Shown piece by piece: positions 27,328-34,465 of a DNA stretch of 34,465 bases. The DNA is taken from contig JASJEE010000008.1 in NCBI GenBank assembly GCA_030064835.1, positions 1 through 34,465 on the forward strand, read 5' to 3'. The position numbers were made by a program, and so were the translations under genes. The DNA is from Microcoleaceae cyanobacterium MO_207.B10. Lineage in GTDB: Bacteria > Cyanobacteriota > Cyanobacteriia > Cyanobacteriales > Microcoleaceae. The notes under the pieces were generated by a model, which made no database searches, was not told the origin of the DNA, and saw nothing but the letters and a program-made list of their open reading frames with translations. The first letter of the stretch is position 1; every line of letters begins with the position of its first letter.

Positions 27328-27825
27328 ATGGTTTTTCAAACAATTTCAATGACAATTATAGCTATGGCAACTCTAGGAGTATTACCTAGCTATGGCTTGC
27401 AGTCAAGTACATCTACTGATGTTTTCAAATCTCCTTTAGCTCAATCATCATCTTCTGTAATTCCAATTGAGACTACAAAATCAAACCCTCCCTATACTTT
27501 ACTAGCTGATAATAGATATGCTTCCATAGGACAGGAAGTTGATCGTAAAGCAGTAGACAGTTGGGGTGGTAGAGGTACATATTTCTCTTTTGGTGGACTA
27601 CCCTTGTGGAAACACTTGTCTGATGAACAAAAAGGTCGATTAGCTCAAGGAATCTGTAATTATAGTGGAGGAGACAATATTGTACTAATTGTTCTCAGGA
27701 AGTTAGGAGGTGATATGGGCGATCTCCTACAAGCTTCCTCAATAACCACAGCTAGTATGCACACTGTCTGTCCTGATAAATATTACCAACTTATGAGAGA
27801 ATTACCAAGCCAGTTATTGCGATAA
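27328..27825 (+). CDS. Secreted hypothetical protein with two Cys
   Basis: 165 residues. The N-terminal hydrophobic stretch (about 5-22) looks like a signal peptide, although basic residues at the start are lacking. A Ser/Thr-rich linker follows, then a domain with SWGGRGTYFSFGGLPLWKHL, GICNYSGGD (Cys) and MHTVCPDKYYQL (Cys); the two Cys could form a disulfide outside the cytoplasm. The layout faintly recalls DUF732 (two Cys, the last in a CP motif), but I would not assign it. The ribosome-binding site AAGAGAAG is fair. Its leader is duplicated at 26400. Confidence 0.5.
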   Translation: MVFQTISMTIIAMATLGVLPSYGLQSSTSTDVFKSPLAQSSSSVIPIETTKSNPPYTLLADNRYASIGQEVDRKAVDSWGGRGTYFSFGGLPLWKHLSDEQKGRLAQGICNYSGGDNIVLIVLRKLGGDMGDLLQASSITTASMHTVCPDKYYQLMRELPSQLLR

Positions 27826-27956
27826 ATCTTGGATTATAAATTTATTGAACCTCAAACTTATAGGGGTTTCAACTTACTCTACACCAAAACAAATTTATTT
27901 CTTGTCAGGGAAAATATTTTTGGTTGACAACAAAACTTAAAAATTAATAGGAAATC

Positions 27957-28328
27957 ATGATTAAACTAATCAAATCTTTTGTGGCATCTTCTTTGTTAAC
28001 CCTTTCTTCCAGTGTTTTGCCAGTAGCTCTACCTTTGTTGATTGCAGTCCCAACTGTTACTATGTTTGCTCCACCCGCAAAAGCTAATAAAACAGAACCT
28101 TTTATTTTGAGAAAAGCTCTAGGTTGTAGTGGCAATACTTGTGAAGTTATTGTAGTTTCACAGAATACAGCCAAGGTTTACAAGATAGAATACTTTGGTC
28201 GAATTGGAGCCGCAGAAGGTACTGAAATAATGATCGAAATGAATAATTATGGCGATCGCTGGTACGAGGTTATTAACCCAGTCAATGGTAAATCATCCAA
28301 TATTTACTCAGTTCAAATAATAAATTAG
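27957..28328 (+). CDS. Secreted hypothetical protein
   Basis: 123 residues, ATG with AGGA upstream. Clear signal peptide: Lys3 and Lys6, then a long hydrophobic stretch and an A-x-A type cleavage region PPAKANK near residue 43. The mature part (about 80 residues) has two Cys in GCSGNTCEV and strand-like sequence ending NGKSSNIYSVQIIN. I do not recognise a family. It follows the gene at 27328 on the same strand with a 131-bp gap. Confidence 0.5.
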   Translation: MIKLIKSFVASSLLTLSSSVLPVALPLLIAVPTVTMFAPPAKANKTEPFILRKALGCSGNTCEVIVVSQNTAKVYKIEYFGRIGAAEGTEIMIEMNNYGDRWYEVINPVNGKSSNIYSVQIIN

Positions 28329-28421
28329 CCATGATTTTGATAGAAAGTTTGTTGAATATTGGCTCTATCAAAATATAGCGATTATACTGTAGCTTGGGTT
28401 TTGCTCCGTAATATATTTGCG

Positions 28422-28533
28422 GGCGTTGCTGATTTTGGGTATGATTTGTATTTTTTAGTAATTGCTGAACTATTGAATCACAAATATTTGGGATTGTTAA
28501 ATTTTTATTTTCATACCTTGATTCAGCAACGCC
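28422..28533. mobile_element. 112-bp MITE-like element with an 8-bp target duplication
   Basis: Terminal inverted repeats GGCGTTGCTGATTTTGGG and, inverted from the right, GGCGTTGCTGAATCAAGG, both reaching TATGA. A perfect direct repeat TATTTGCG flanks it at 28414-28421 and 28534-28541. It encodes nothing by itself. The IS family is not assigned; 8-bp duplications occur in several families. It explains much of the gene-free stretch 28329-28683. Confidence 0.8.
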
Positions 28534-28683
28534 TATTTGCGGAGCATTCCGAAGGAAAAAGCGACAGCGCAACCCAACAACCATTAATGAATTTTGCGAG
28601 TGGGTGGGATGGTCTAAACAAGGGGTATGTATTAATAATTGAGATTTAATTTATTTACTTAAGCTCACCATAAACTCATCATT

Positions 28684-28941
28684 ATGAAGATTTTTATTGT
28701 TAGTATTAGATTTCCTTTCGGGATTATTGCCTCAATATTTCTTGTTATTTTAACATTAGGTTTAGGGATATTTTTCTGCATTAGATTTGCTTATTATGCA
28801 GTCTTAGGTAACAAACGCTCTATACAGAATAATCTTATTCCCTGGTTTCAAGAAAAGGAAGGAACTCATCTTCTTCCAGATGTTTGGGAATGGGTGTTCG
28901 ATCCAGATACAGGACAAGACTTTAATGATATAGAAAATTAA
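28684..28941 (+). CDS. Small membrane protein, unknown
   Basis: 85 residues: one or two hydrophobic helices (about 10-40, FPFGIIASIFLVILTLGLGIFF...), then a polar tail (WFQEKEGTHLLPDVWEWVFDPDTGQDF). There is no clear ribosome-binding site. No family is recognised. It is the last of the small plus-strand genes. Confidence 0.45.
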   Translation: MKIFIVSIRFPFGIIASIFLVILTLGLGIFFCIRFAYYAVLGNKRSIQNNLIPWFQEKEGTHLLPDVWEWVFDPDTGQDFNDIEN

Positions 28942-29023
28942 GAGCAATTTGCGATCGCTCAATTATATTAACTGCTTTGAAGCAATGTTAAAAATGACGT
29001 TGAGAAAAGCGATCGCCCTCAAA

Positions 29024-29281
29024 CTAAAAAATTTCTCCAGATAAAAGACGACCATCAACGCGCTCGTAATCATCCTCAACTAACCACGAATGCGCTTCAT
29101 CATAAATAGCACTCTCAAACAAAGGTTTGTAGTTAGCAGTGGCATCGTAAATGCAATAATTTCCCTGTTTGCCACCAGCTAACATCAAAATTCGAGGTGG
29201 AAAAACAATCGGATCTACCCATAACTCAATAAATTCCCAATCATCACCTAGCTCGACGAGGTTTTGTGCGAGGGATAACAT
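29024..29281 (-). CDS. Small acidic protein, candidate immunity/antitoxin partner
   Basis: 85 residues from ATG 29281, a start fixed by a perfect AAAGGAGG about 10 bp before it, inside the upstream gene. An earlier start at 29305 is possible but has no such site. The protein is acidic (SLAQNLVELGDDWEFIELWVD, SWLVEDDYERVDG), one domain, no membrane segment. Its frame overlaps the end of the gene upstream by 38 bp, so the two are translationally coupled. An acidic small protein encoded directly after a basic one fits an immunity or antitoxin role (inference). No named family is recognised. Confidence 0.6.
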   Translation of the reverse strand: MLSLAQNLVELGDDWEFIELWVDPIVFPPRILMLAGGKQGNYCIYDATANYKPLFESAIYDEAHSWLVEDDYERVDGRLLSGEIF

Positions 29282-29603
29282 GATATTGATTACCTCCTTT
29301 AACAATTTTTATTTCAGCGTAATAAAGTGCAAGAATGCTACCGTCTGCTCTAATTTGATAACCTATCGGTTCGTCAAAATAAAGTCCGTAGCGTTCATAA
29401 TCATCATTTTCATCTTCAACTCCTGTCAGTTCTCCCCTTTCTATAATAGCCCTCACAACAAATTCCATTGTAGCACGGTCTTTAAAAATATGAGCCTTTC
29501 CCTCTTTCCTTAGCAGTCTCGCTACTTGGGGTGTACCAGGAAGGTGCTTGTCAAATAAGCTCGTTCTCGGATGGGGAGTTAATTCTCGGTTAATACCACT
29601 CAT
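29244..29603 (-). CDS. Small basic protein, DUF6972-like, candidate toxin
   Basis: 119 residues. HLPGTPQVARLLRKEGKAHIF, then RATMEFVVRAIIERGELTGV, RYGLYFDEPIGYQIRADGS and YYAEIKI...YHVIPRTKPRRAR. I think this matches the cyanobacterial family listed as DUF6972, but this is from memory. The C-terminal strand-rich part with a conserved R, Y, H and the terminal HVIPRTKP resembles the short C-terminal domains of polymorphic toxins (inference). It is the first gene of a two-gene unit, overlapping the next gene by 38 bp. Confidence 0.55.
   Translation of the reverse strand: MSGINRELTPHPRTSLFDKHLPGTPQVARLLRKEGKAHIFKDRATMEFVVRAIIERGELTGVEDENDDYERYGLYFDEPIGYQIRADGSILALYYAEIKIVKGGNQYHVIPRTKPRRAR
29284..29300 (-). 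promoter_or_regulatory. Strong internal Shine-Dalgarno for the second gene
   Basis: Minus-strand AAAGGAGGT lies within the 3' end of the DUF6972-like gene, about 10 bp before ATG 29281. It supports coupled expression of the pair. Confidence 0.7.
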
Positions 29604-29815
29604 GGATACCTAGAGCTGTAGTCATTTTTCTATTATAGTACATTTTCATCCTTTAGTAATAGTTGGAGCGATCGCTCTACCACTCATCGGAAGCGATTAC
29701 TCTTGTATTAATATTTTTTTATTTTCTATTGAAAATTTGACAAATCTGTGATATCTTTGTTTCTTATTTATCAGAGAGTAAATAGTTATTTTAGATTTAA
29801 TTTGCTCTCACTTGT

Positions 29816-30618
29816 CTATCTTAATTCATCTGGATTTATACCCATTTATCTTAATTTTTCAGCTAAAAGTTCCGAACGTTTTTGTTCTTTTTTTAGAGCT
29901 GTTTCTTTTTGTCGCAACTGTTCTTCTGTCTGTTGCAACTTCTCTTTTGTTTTTTCTAAACTTTGGAAAATCTCCCCACTAGGATAATACAGCGGTTTTC
30001 ATTTCAGTAGACCACAGTAGGGACGTTGCATGCAACGTCCCTACAAGGTTTTGGTTGTGACGATGTGGTTTATCAATCTGAAAACCGCTGATAAAGTTGT
30101 AATTCTTCCCCTGACATATCAAAGCGAATACCTAATCTCGGACTTACCCAATTATTCATTGAGTCTATTACTTCTAAGTTTCCCTCTGAGCGTAACAAAC
30201 CACTTAAGTCATTTTTATCTGGGTCATAAATATAATATTCTTCGACTCCGTGGCGGTTATAAAATAACAACTTTTTATTCATTTCCTGTTGAGTATTGCT
30301 AGGAGATAATATTCCAAATACTACTTGGGGAGCAATATTATTTTCCTGCCATTGTTTATAGGAACCTCTGTCACCTTTTGGCACTCCAAAAATCACCATT
30401 ACATCGGGAAATTGAGTGATTTTCGGATTTCCTTCCACGGGATACCAAAGTAAATATCCTGCCACAAAAACAATTTTAATATTGGCAAATAAGGAATCTA
30501 AATTACCGTGAATAAATGTTATCCAACGAAATTTTTTTGTATGATCTGCCATTGGTTTTCCATCACTTTCTGGAGAAATAATAGTTGACTGATTTTGAGA
30601 TTATATTTGAGAAACCAT
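29816..30618 (-). pseudogene. Uma2-family (DUF820) endonuclease pseudogene
   Basis: From ATG 30618 the frame reads MVSQI, TAA (30601-30603), SQNQSTIISPESDGKPMAD, then the Uma2 core: FVAGYLLWYPVEGN, FPDVMVIFGVPKGDRGSYKQW, PQVVFGILSPSN, FYNRHGVEEYYIYDPDKN, SPRLGIRFDMSGEELQLY. A 101-bp element interrupts it; beyond that the frame resumes YYPSGEIFQSLEKTKEKLQQ (coiled coil), AEKLR, TAA (29846-29848) and MGINPDELR to the TAG at 29816. Without the element and its 3-bp duplication the total is divisible by three. The usual catalytic Glu of VFEILSP is Gly here. So there are two nonsense codons, one insertion and one lost active-site residue. Uma2 proteins have a PD-(D/E)xK nuclease fold. ATG 30552 could still give a truncated product. 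Confidence 0.8.
29990..30090. mobile_element. 101-bp inverted-repeat element inserted in the Uma2 gene
   Basis: Terminal inverted repeat CAGCGGTTTTCA / TGAAAACCGCTG (12 bp, perfect), a core 28-bp perfect palindrome at 30017-30044, and an ATA duplication on each side (29987-29989, 30091-30093). A second copy is at 34261. Confidence 0.8.
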
Positions 30619-30957
30619 ATTTTTTGACAATATTTTAGGCTGTCGATATGAATATTATATCAAATCCAGTTATATTAGACCTCTGGTGGAAAAGAGGGAG
30701 TAGGGAGTAGGGTAAATAATTGATGATTGATACGCGATAATTGATTTAATTTTTGATTATCACGCCTATGTCTATTGATATAATTTAATTATTTTAGTAT
30801 TTTTTAGTTGGGTGGAAAAAGGTAGCAAGGTCTTGAAGTAAACTAATATGTAGGATTTTTGGGTAGGGCTAGTCCTTAACCTAATCTACTGTTACAATTA
30901 ATTATCTGAACTTGATATTATTTCTAGTTTTGCTAAAAGTAATAAGGAGAAAAATTT
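30619..30957. other. Gene-free stretch upstream of the tubulin-like gene
   Basis: AT-rich, with a GGGAGTAGGGAGTAGGG run at about 30696 and the end of a GGTAGGGCTAG-type fragment near 30862. It ends in AAGGAGA (30944-30950), the ribosome-binding site of the next gene. A promoter must lie here but I cannot place it with confidence. Confidence 0.4.
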
Positions 30958-33900
30958 ATGGCTGCTGTTGAAGAAAAAAGTATGGTGCCTACGGTATTAA
31001 TTGGAGTGGGAGGAACGGGGCATGAAGTATTATCTAGGGTGCGAAGATTAGTAGAAGAAACTTATGGCAGTTTACAGAATTTTCCTATTATTAGTTTTCT
31101 GGTTATTGATACGGATAAAGAATATAAAGTTACTAGCCCTAATGCTGCTGGTTCTCCTTTTAAAGATAATGAGAAATATTGGGCGAGCGTTAGTGGGAGA
31201 CAGGTTAGGGATATGATGTCTGATATGCAGAATTTTCCCTGGATAGAAAGATGGTTTCCGACAGAATTAGAACGAAATATTACTGCTATTGAAGCGGGGG
31301 CTGGTCAAATACGGGGTTGCGGTCGATTTGCTTATTTTTGTAATTATCATAATATTCAAAAGGCTTTTAATTTGGCTGGCGATCGCGTGAAAGGTCACGA
31401 AAATTTTATGTTGGAAAAATACGATATTAAAGTCGTAACTAATAGTTTAAATGTGTTTATTATTGGTTCGATTTCTGGCGGTACTGGCAGTGGAATGTTG
31501 ATAGATATTGGTTATTGTTTGCGTCATTGGTTAAAGGGTCAATCTAGTCCTTTAGTAACAGCTATTATTCCGATGCCAGAAGCTTTTTATGGGATAAATG
31601 TAGGGGATAGAATATTAGCAAATGGCTATGCTGCTTTAATGGAATTAAGTTATTTTTCTGACCATCGCACTGAATATATAACTCAATTTAGTTCTTCAAA
31701 TTTAGATGAAATTCGAGAAAAACTTCCCCCCTATGATTTTACTTATTTAGTGGGAACTAAAAATGGTGAAAGTGAATTTACTCTCGACCAACTCCGGGAA
31801 TTAATTGCTCAAGATATCTTCTTAGATTTAACCTCAGATTTTGCTCCTCATAAACGTTCGATTCGGGATAATATTAAGGGTGCTTGGGCACAAGCAGACC
31901 CTGGCGGGCGGGGATATCCTAAGAATTTTCTCAGCTTTGGATTATCGACAATGGAAATTCCAATTGCTCAAATTCGGACTTCTTTATCTAATCGTTTGGC
32001 AGCAGATTTTGTTAATTGGTGGTTGAATGAATCGGTACAGTTACCACCCCAAACTTTTGAGTTAGTAAAAAATGATTTACTAAAAAGAATGCGGTTAACA
32101 GATATGGAGTTAATTGCCGATTTATCGGCTGCTGGAGATAGGTCTTATGTGGCAGAAATTTCGGCTTGGGTTAATAGTATTAGAAATGAAATTGTCAAAG
32201 AAAATTTATTGGAATGTACTCAACAAGGGGTGGGTGGTGCTATTAGTCGGGAGAGGGGAAAAATTCTGTTATTTGTGGATGAAGTTAGTCAAAAAGTAGA
32301 AGAATATCAAGCAAATCATTTGCGAGAATTAAGTCCTGATGAAAGGGCACATGGAGATTTTTTCCAGAAAATGTATGATAATCGTAATCGGATTATTCGT
32401 CAGGGTAAAGAAGCTTTGTCAGAGGAATTTTATCGGATTATTGAAGACCGGAATCGGGGACTAAAATTTGCTGATGCGTTTATTAGTAATGTGCGTCAAA
32501 TTTTTACAGGAATGGCGGATAAGTATCGCCGAGAAATTGAAAAAGTTTGGGGTCAAAATGAGGATAAACGTCGCAAACAATATGAGGATTCTTTGCAAGA
32601 TATAGGTCATTTTAAGGATAAGTTTGGTTTAACAAAACAGGCAAAAATGGAAGAATATGCCGAACAAGCTTTGACTGGTTTGGAGGGAAGTTTTGTTGCA
32701 ACTATTCAACGGAAAGCTCGGTTTTTAGGGTTGGAAGTAATAGAGCGTTTGTTGGAACATTTGGAACTTTTGGAAAGGCGGTTTTCTCGGTTGAATCAAA
32801 AGTTAAAACAATGGCGAGATGAGTTTCAAAAATATGCGGATAATCAAGCTGATAGTGCGGATGCTTTAATCATAAATGGAATTAAACTTTATGACAGACA
32901 AGAATTGAACGATTTATATGATGATTTGATTCAACAATATGCTGGTGCAAGTGAGGGAAATAAAAGTCGCTATCAGTTAGGTTTGGATAGTATTTGTACA
33001 ACTGTTTCGCAGCAGGTTTTGGTGCAAGCAAGCCCACTTTGGAAACAAACTCGCGCTGCGGATGAGGTGATGCGGTTGTTTGATGTGCCACAGTTACCAG
33101 ATGTACAGGATGATGATTTTCAGGAGATTATTTTTGAGAAAGTACAGGGAATGGTTGTGAATGCACCCAAGGTAAGTCGGTTAAAACAGGATTTGTCGGC
33201 GTGCGATCGCATCTTTAAAGTCTTTAATAATGACGAGGCTGAAATTCGCAATCAAATTGCCATTGCTTACAGTCGCTCTCAACCGTTGATTACTTTAAAC
33301 CAAGCTGTGTTGCGGGGCCGGGATGCGGGCTTTACTCCTGCTACTAATACAAAAGTTGCGGTAGTGGGGGGGCGAAATGCTACCGATCCTGCTGCTGAAA
33401 AGTTATTGCCGTTGTTGGAGGAAAGGGTGGGAAGTCGGGATGCTGTCACCCCCCTGGGAGAAGCGGAGCAACATCGGGTGGTGTTCGTGCAGGAAACGGG
33501 GGGGTTTTCGTTGCGGTGTATTGATGGAATGTGGGAGTTGCGGAAGTCTTATCAAGATTGGAAGGGGCAAACTATTGAGGCAAAACGGGCGCAGTTGCGT
33601 GGTGAAAGTAAAGATTTGCCGATTCCGGTGCATATTCAGAAAGAGCCGCCATTTTGGGATATTTTCCCAGAAAACCCCCAAATTTATCAGTTGGTTGTGC
33701 AGGGGCGATCGCTGGAAGTATTGCGCATGGAAAAAAACCGTAGCACTAAGGAAAATGTGATTCGTTACACCCGCAAAACGGTAGTGGGTGAGGAAAATGT
33801 GGATATTGCTGCTAGTTGGGAGGAAGCGGTGCAGGTGTTAGATGTGGATGCTTGTCGGGAGGATCGCGAGGAAATTCAGCGACAGGTTTTGCATAAGTTT

Positions 33901-34254
33901 AATCGGGCGGAAACTACTCAGGAAAAACGACTGTTATATGAGCAGTTAATGAAGTATTTATTGCAGCGTCAAACAGAGTTAGAAACTGAGGGAGGTAAAG
34001 ATAGTTTGATTTATAAACGGGAGGCAAATATTGTGCAAAGTGCGATTGAAAAACATCGGCTGTTTGTGGAGGAAAGTGAGGCAGTTTCTACTGTTGAAAA
34101 TGTGGTTGATTTGCCGAAAGTGGCAGAGGAAAATTCCGTTAACTATACTCCAGTAATGCCTCAAAAAAACCATGTTTTTTGTACTAGCTGTGGTACGAAA
34201 AATCCGATTAATTCTAACTTTTGTTTCAAGTGTGGTACTAAGTTAAATAAGTAA
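30958..34254 (+). CDS. Tubulin-like GTPase (Tub_2 type) with C-terminal zinc ribbon
   Basis: 1098 residues, ATG with AAGGAGA 7 bp before it. The N-terminal GTPase domain starts VPTVLIGVGGTGHEVL (10-25) and carries the tubulin/FtsZ signature SGGTGSGM (173-180), matching the large bacterial tubulin-like family Pfam lists as Tub_2. The central part (about 380-700) is long, charged and helical, probably coiled coil. The C-terminus is a zinc ribbon: C1075-x2-C1078-x10-C1089-x2-C1092. The function of this family is not settled; filament formation, scaffolding or a role in defence have been considered for relatives. The gene is intact and monocistronic here. The Cys-rich head of the protein at 18682 and the VWA protein at 20784 may be partners (inference). 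Confidence 0.8.
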   Translation: MAAVEEKSMVPTVLIGVGGTGHEVLSRVRRLVEETYGSLQNFPIISFLVIDTDKEYKVTSPNAAGSPFKDNEKYWASVSGRQVRDMMSDMQNFPWIERWFPTELERNITAIEAGAGQIRGCGRFAYFCNYHNIQKAFNLAGDRVKGHENFMLEKYDIKVVTNSLNVFIIGSISGGTGSGMLIDIGYCLRHWLKGQSSPLVTAIIPMPEAFYGINVGDRILANGYAALMELSYFSDHRTEYITQFSSSNLDEIREKLPPYDFTYLVGTKNGESEFTLDQLRELIAQDIFLDLTSDFAPHKRSIRDNIKGAWAQADPGGRGYPKNFLSFGLSTMEIPIAQIRTSLSNRLAADFVNWWLNESVQLPPQTFELVKNDLLKRMRLTDMELIADLSAAGDRSYVAEISAWVNSIRNEIVKENLLECTQQGVGGAISRERGKILLFVDEVSQKVEEYQANHLRELSPDERAHGDFFQKMYDNRNRIIRQGKEALSEEFYRIIEDRNRGLKFADAFISNVRQIFTGMADKYRREIEKVWGQNEDKRRKQYEDSLQDIGHFKDKFGLTKQAKMEEYAEQALTGLEGSFVATIQRKARFLGLEVIERLLEHLELLERRFSRLNQKLKQWRDEFQKYADNQADSADALIINGIKLYDRQELNDLYDDLIQQYAGASEGNKSRYQLGLDSICTTVSQQVLVQASPLWKQTRAADEVMRLFDVPQLPDVQDDDFQEIIFEKVQGMVVNAPKVSRLKQDLSACDRIFKVFNNDEAEIRNQIAIAYSRSQPLITLNQAVLRGRDAGFTPATNTKVAVVGGRNATDPAAEKLLPLLEERVGSRDAVTPLGEAEQHRVVFVQETGGFSLRCIDGMWELRKSYQDWKGQTIEAKRAQLRGESKDLPIPVHIQKEPPFWDIFPENPQIYQLVVQGRSLEVLRMEKNRSTKENVIRYTRKTVVGEENVDIAASWEEAVQVLDVDACREDREEIQRQVLHKFNRAETTQEKRLLYEQLMKYLLQRQTELETEGGKDSLIYKREANIVQSAIEKHRLFVEESEAVSTVENVVDLPKVAEENSVNYTPVMPQKNHVFCTSCGTKNPINSNFCFKCGTKLNK

Positions 34255-34260
34255 AATTTA

Positions 34261-34362
34261 CAGCGGTTTTTATTTCAGTAGACCACAGTAGGGACGTTAT
34301 ATGCAACGTCCCTACAAGGTTTTGGTTATGGCTCCGGTGGTTCATCAAGAGTGAAAAGCGCT
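34261..34362. mobile_element. Second copy of the 101-bp inverted-repeat element
   Basis: Left end CAGCGGTTTTTATTTCAG, core palindrome with one pair of changes, right end decayed (TGAAAAGCGCT). It begins 7 bp after the tubulin-like stop codon, where it may also serve as a transcription hairpin. Confidence 0.75.
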
Positions 34363-34426
34363 TTAATTGCCTGCAAATGATGTACAAGCTGTTAAGATTG
34401 ACATACTCCCGACGTTGCCCTTCTAT

Positions 34427-34456
34427 TCCCCCCTTTCAAAGGGGGGTTAGGGGGGA
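34427..34456. repeat. CCCCCCTTTCAAAGGGGGG palindromic repeat at the window end
   Basis: Same dispersed palindrome as in the O-antigen-ligase-like gene (16870), followed by GTTAGGGGGGAT. It is intergenic here. Confidence 0.65.
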
Positions 34457-34465
34457 TGGAGAGCG

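Noticed and set aside
28359-28649. 96-codon plus-strand frame
   Set aside because: It crosses the whole 112-bp element with its target duplications, so it cannot be an old conserved gene.
1334-30618. Global reassignment of TAA/TAG to a sense codon
   Set aside because: Intact genes here end at TAA or TAG at the expected family length (for example 10937, 13015, 34254), and the replaced residues differ (Trp in one case, probably Gln in others).
1-34465. tRNA or rRNA genes
   Set aside because: I found no cloverleaf with the usual T-loop sequence and no rRNA-like stretch on either strand; a dedicated scan (tRNAscan-SE, Infernal) would settle it.

Overview
The window is a piece of an AT-rich, filamentous-type cyanobacterial chromosome. 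The evidence is many HIP1 octamers (GCGATCGC, for example near 5363, 6083, 11898, 15436, 16509, 19921, 28253, 29009, 33706), cyanobacterial families (DUF3038 next to DUF4335, CYP120-type P450, NB-ARC/WD40 proteins with cyanobacterial N-terminal HTH domains, Uma2), and unusually roomy, repeat-laden intergenic DNA. The genus cannot be fixed from sequence alone; low coding density and heavy repeat load would suit a Trichodesmium/Okeania/Oscillatoria-like genome (inference).

Layout. 1-730: a 163-bp tandem array carrying an 89-bp TA-flanked insertion. 733-4164: a small lipoprotein-like gene, an NB-ARC gene cut by one in-frame TAA, and a membrane protein bracketed by two copies of a dispersed repeat. 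4699-9333: a GT39-type glycosyltransferase, a CYP120-like P450 cut by one TAG, and a TauE/SafE permease. 9334-10340: repeats only. 10341-13015: the DUF3038/DUF4335 pair. 13326-17638: an FAD oxidoreductase, a YaaW-family protein, a four-helix-bundle gene split by a 177-bp insert, and an O-antigen-ligase-like protein carrying a translated repeat. 17712-21656: a conserved hypothetical cut by one TAA, a Cys-rich membrane-anchored periplasmic-binding-like protein and a VWA protein. 21992-25591: an NB-ARC/14xWD40 gene with a TAA between its HTH and NTPase domains and a duplicated Walker A, preceded by palindromic operators. 26056-28941: small hypothetical, secreted and membrane proteins. 29024-29603: a tightly coupled two-gene unit resembling a toxin/immunity pair. 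29816-30618: a Uma2 pseudogene with several lesions. 30958-34254: a 1098-aa tubulin-like GTPase with a C-terminal zinc ribbon.

Three themes stand out. (1) Five genes each remain collinear across one or two in-frame TAA/TAG codons, so gene decay has been frequent and recent, or some stops are read through. (2) At least seven kinds of short inverted-repeat element are present, several with target duplications and provable empty sites, one nested in another, and five lying 0-6 bp from a stop codon. (3) The VWA protein, the Cys-rich binding protein and the tubulin-like protein may be parts of one poorly described membrane-linked system (inference).
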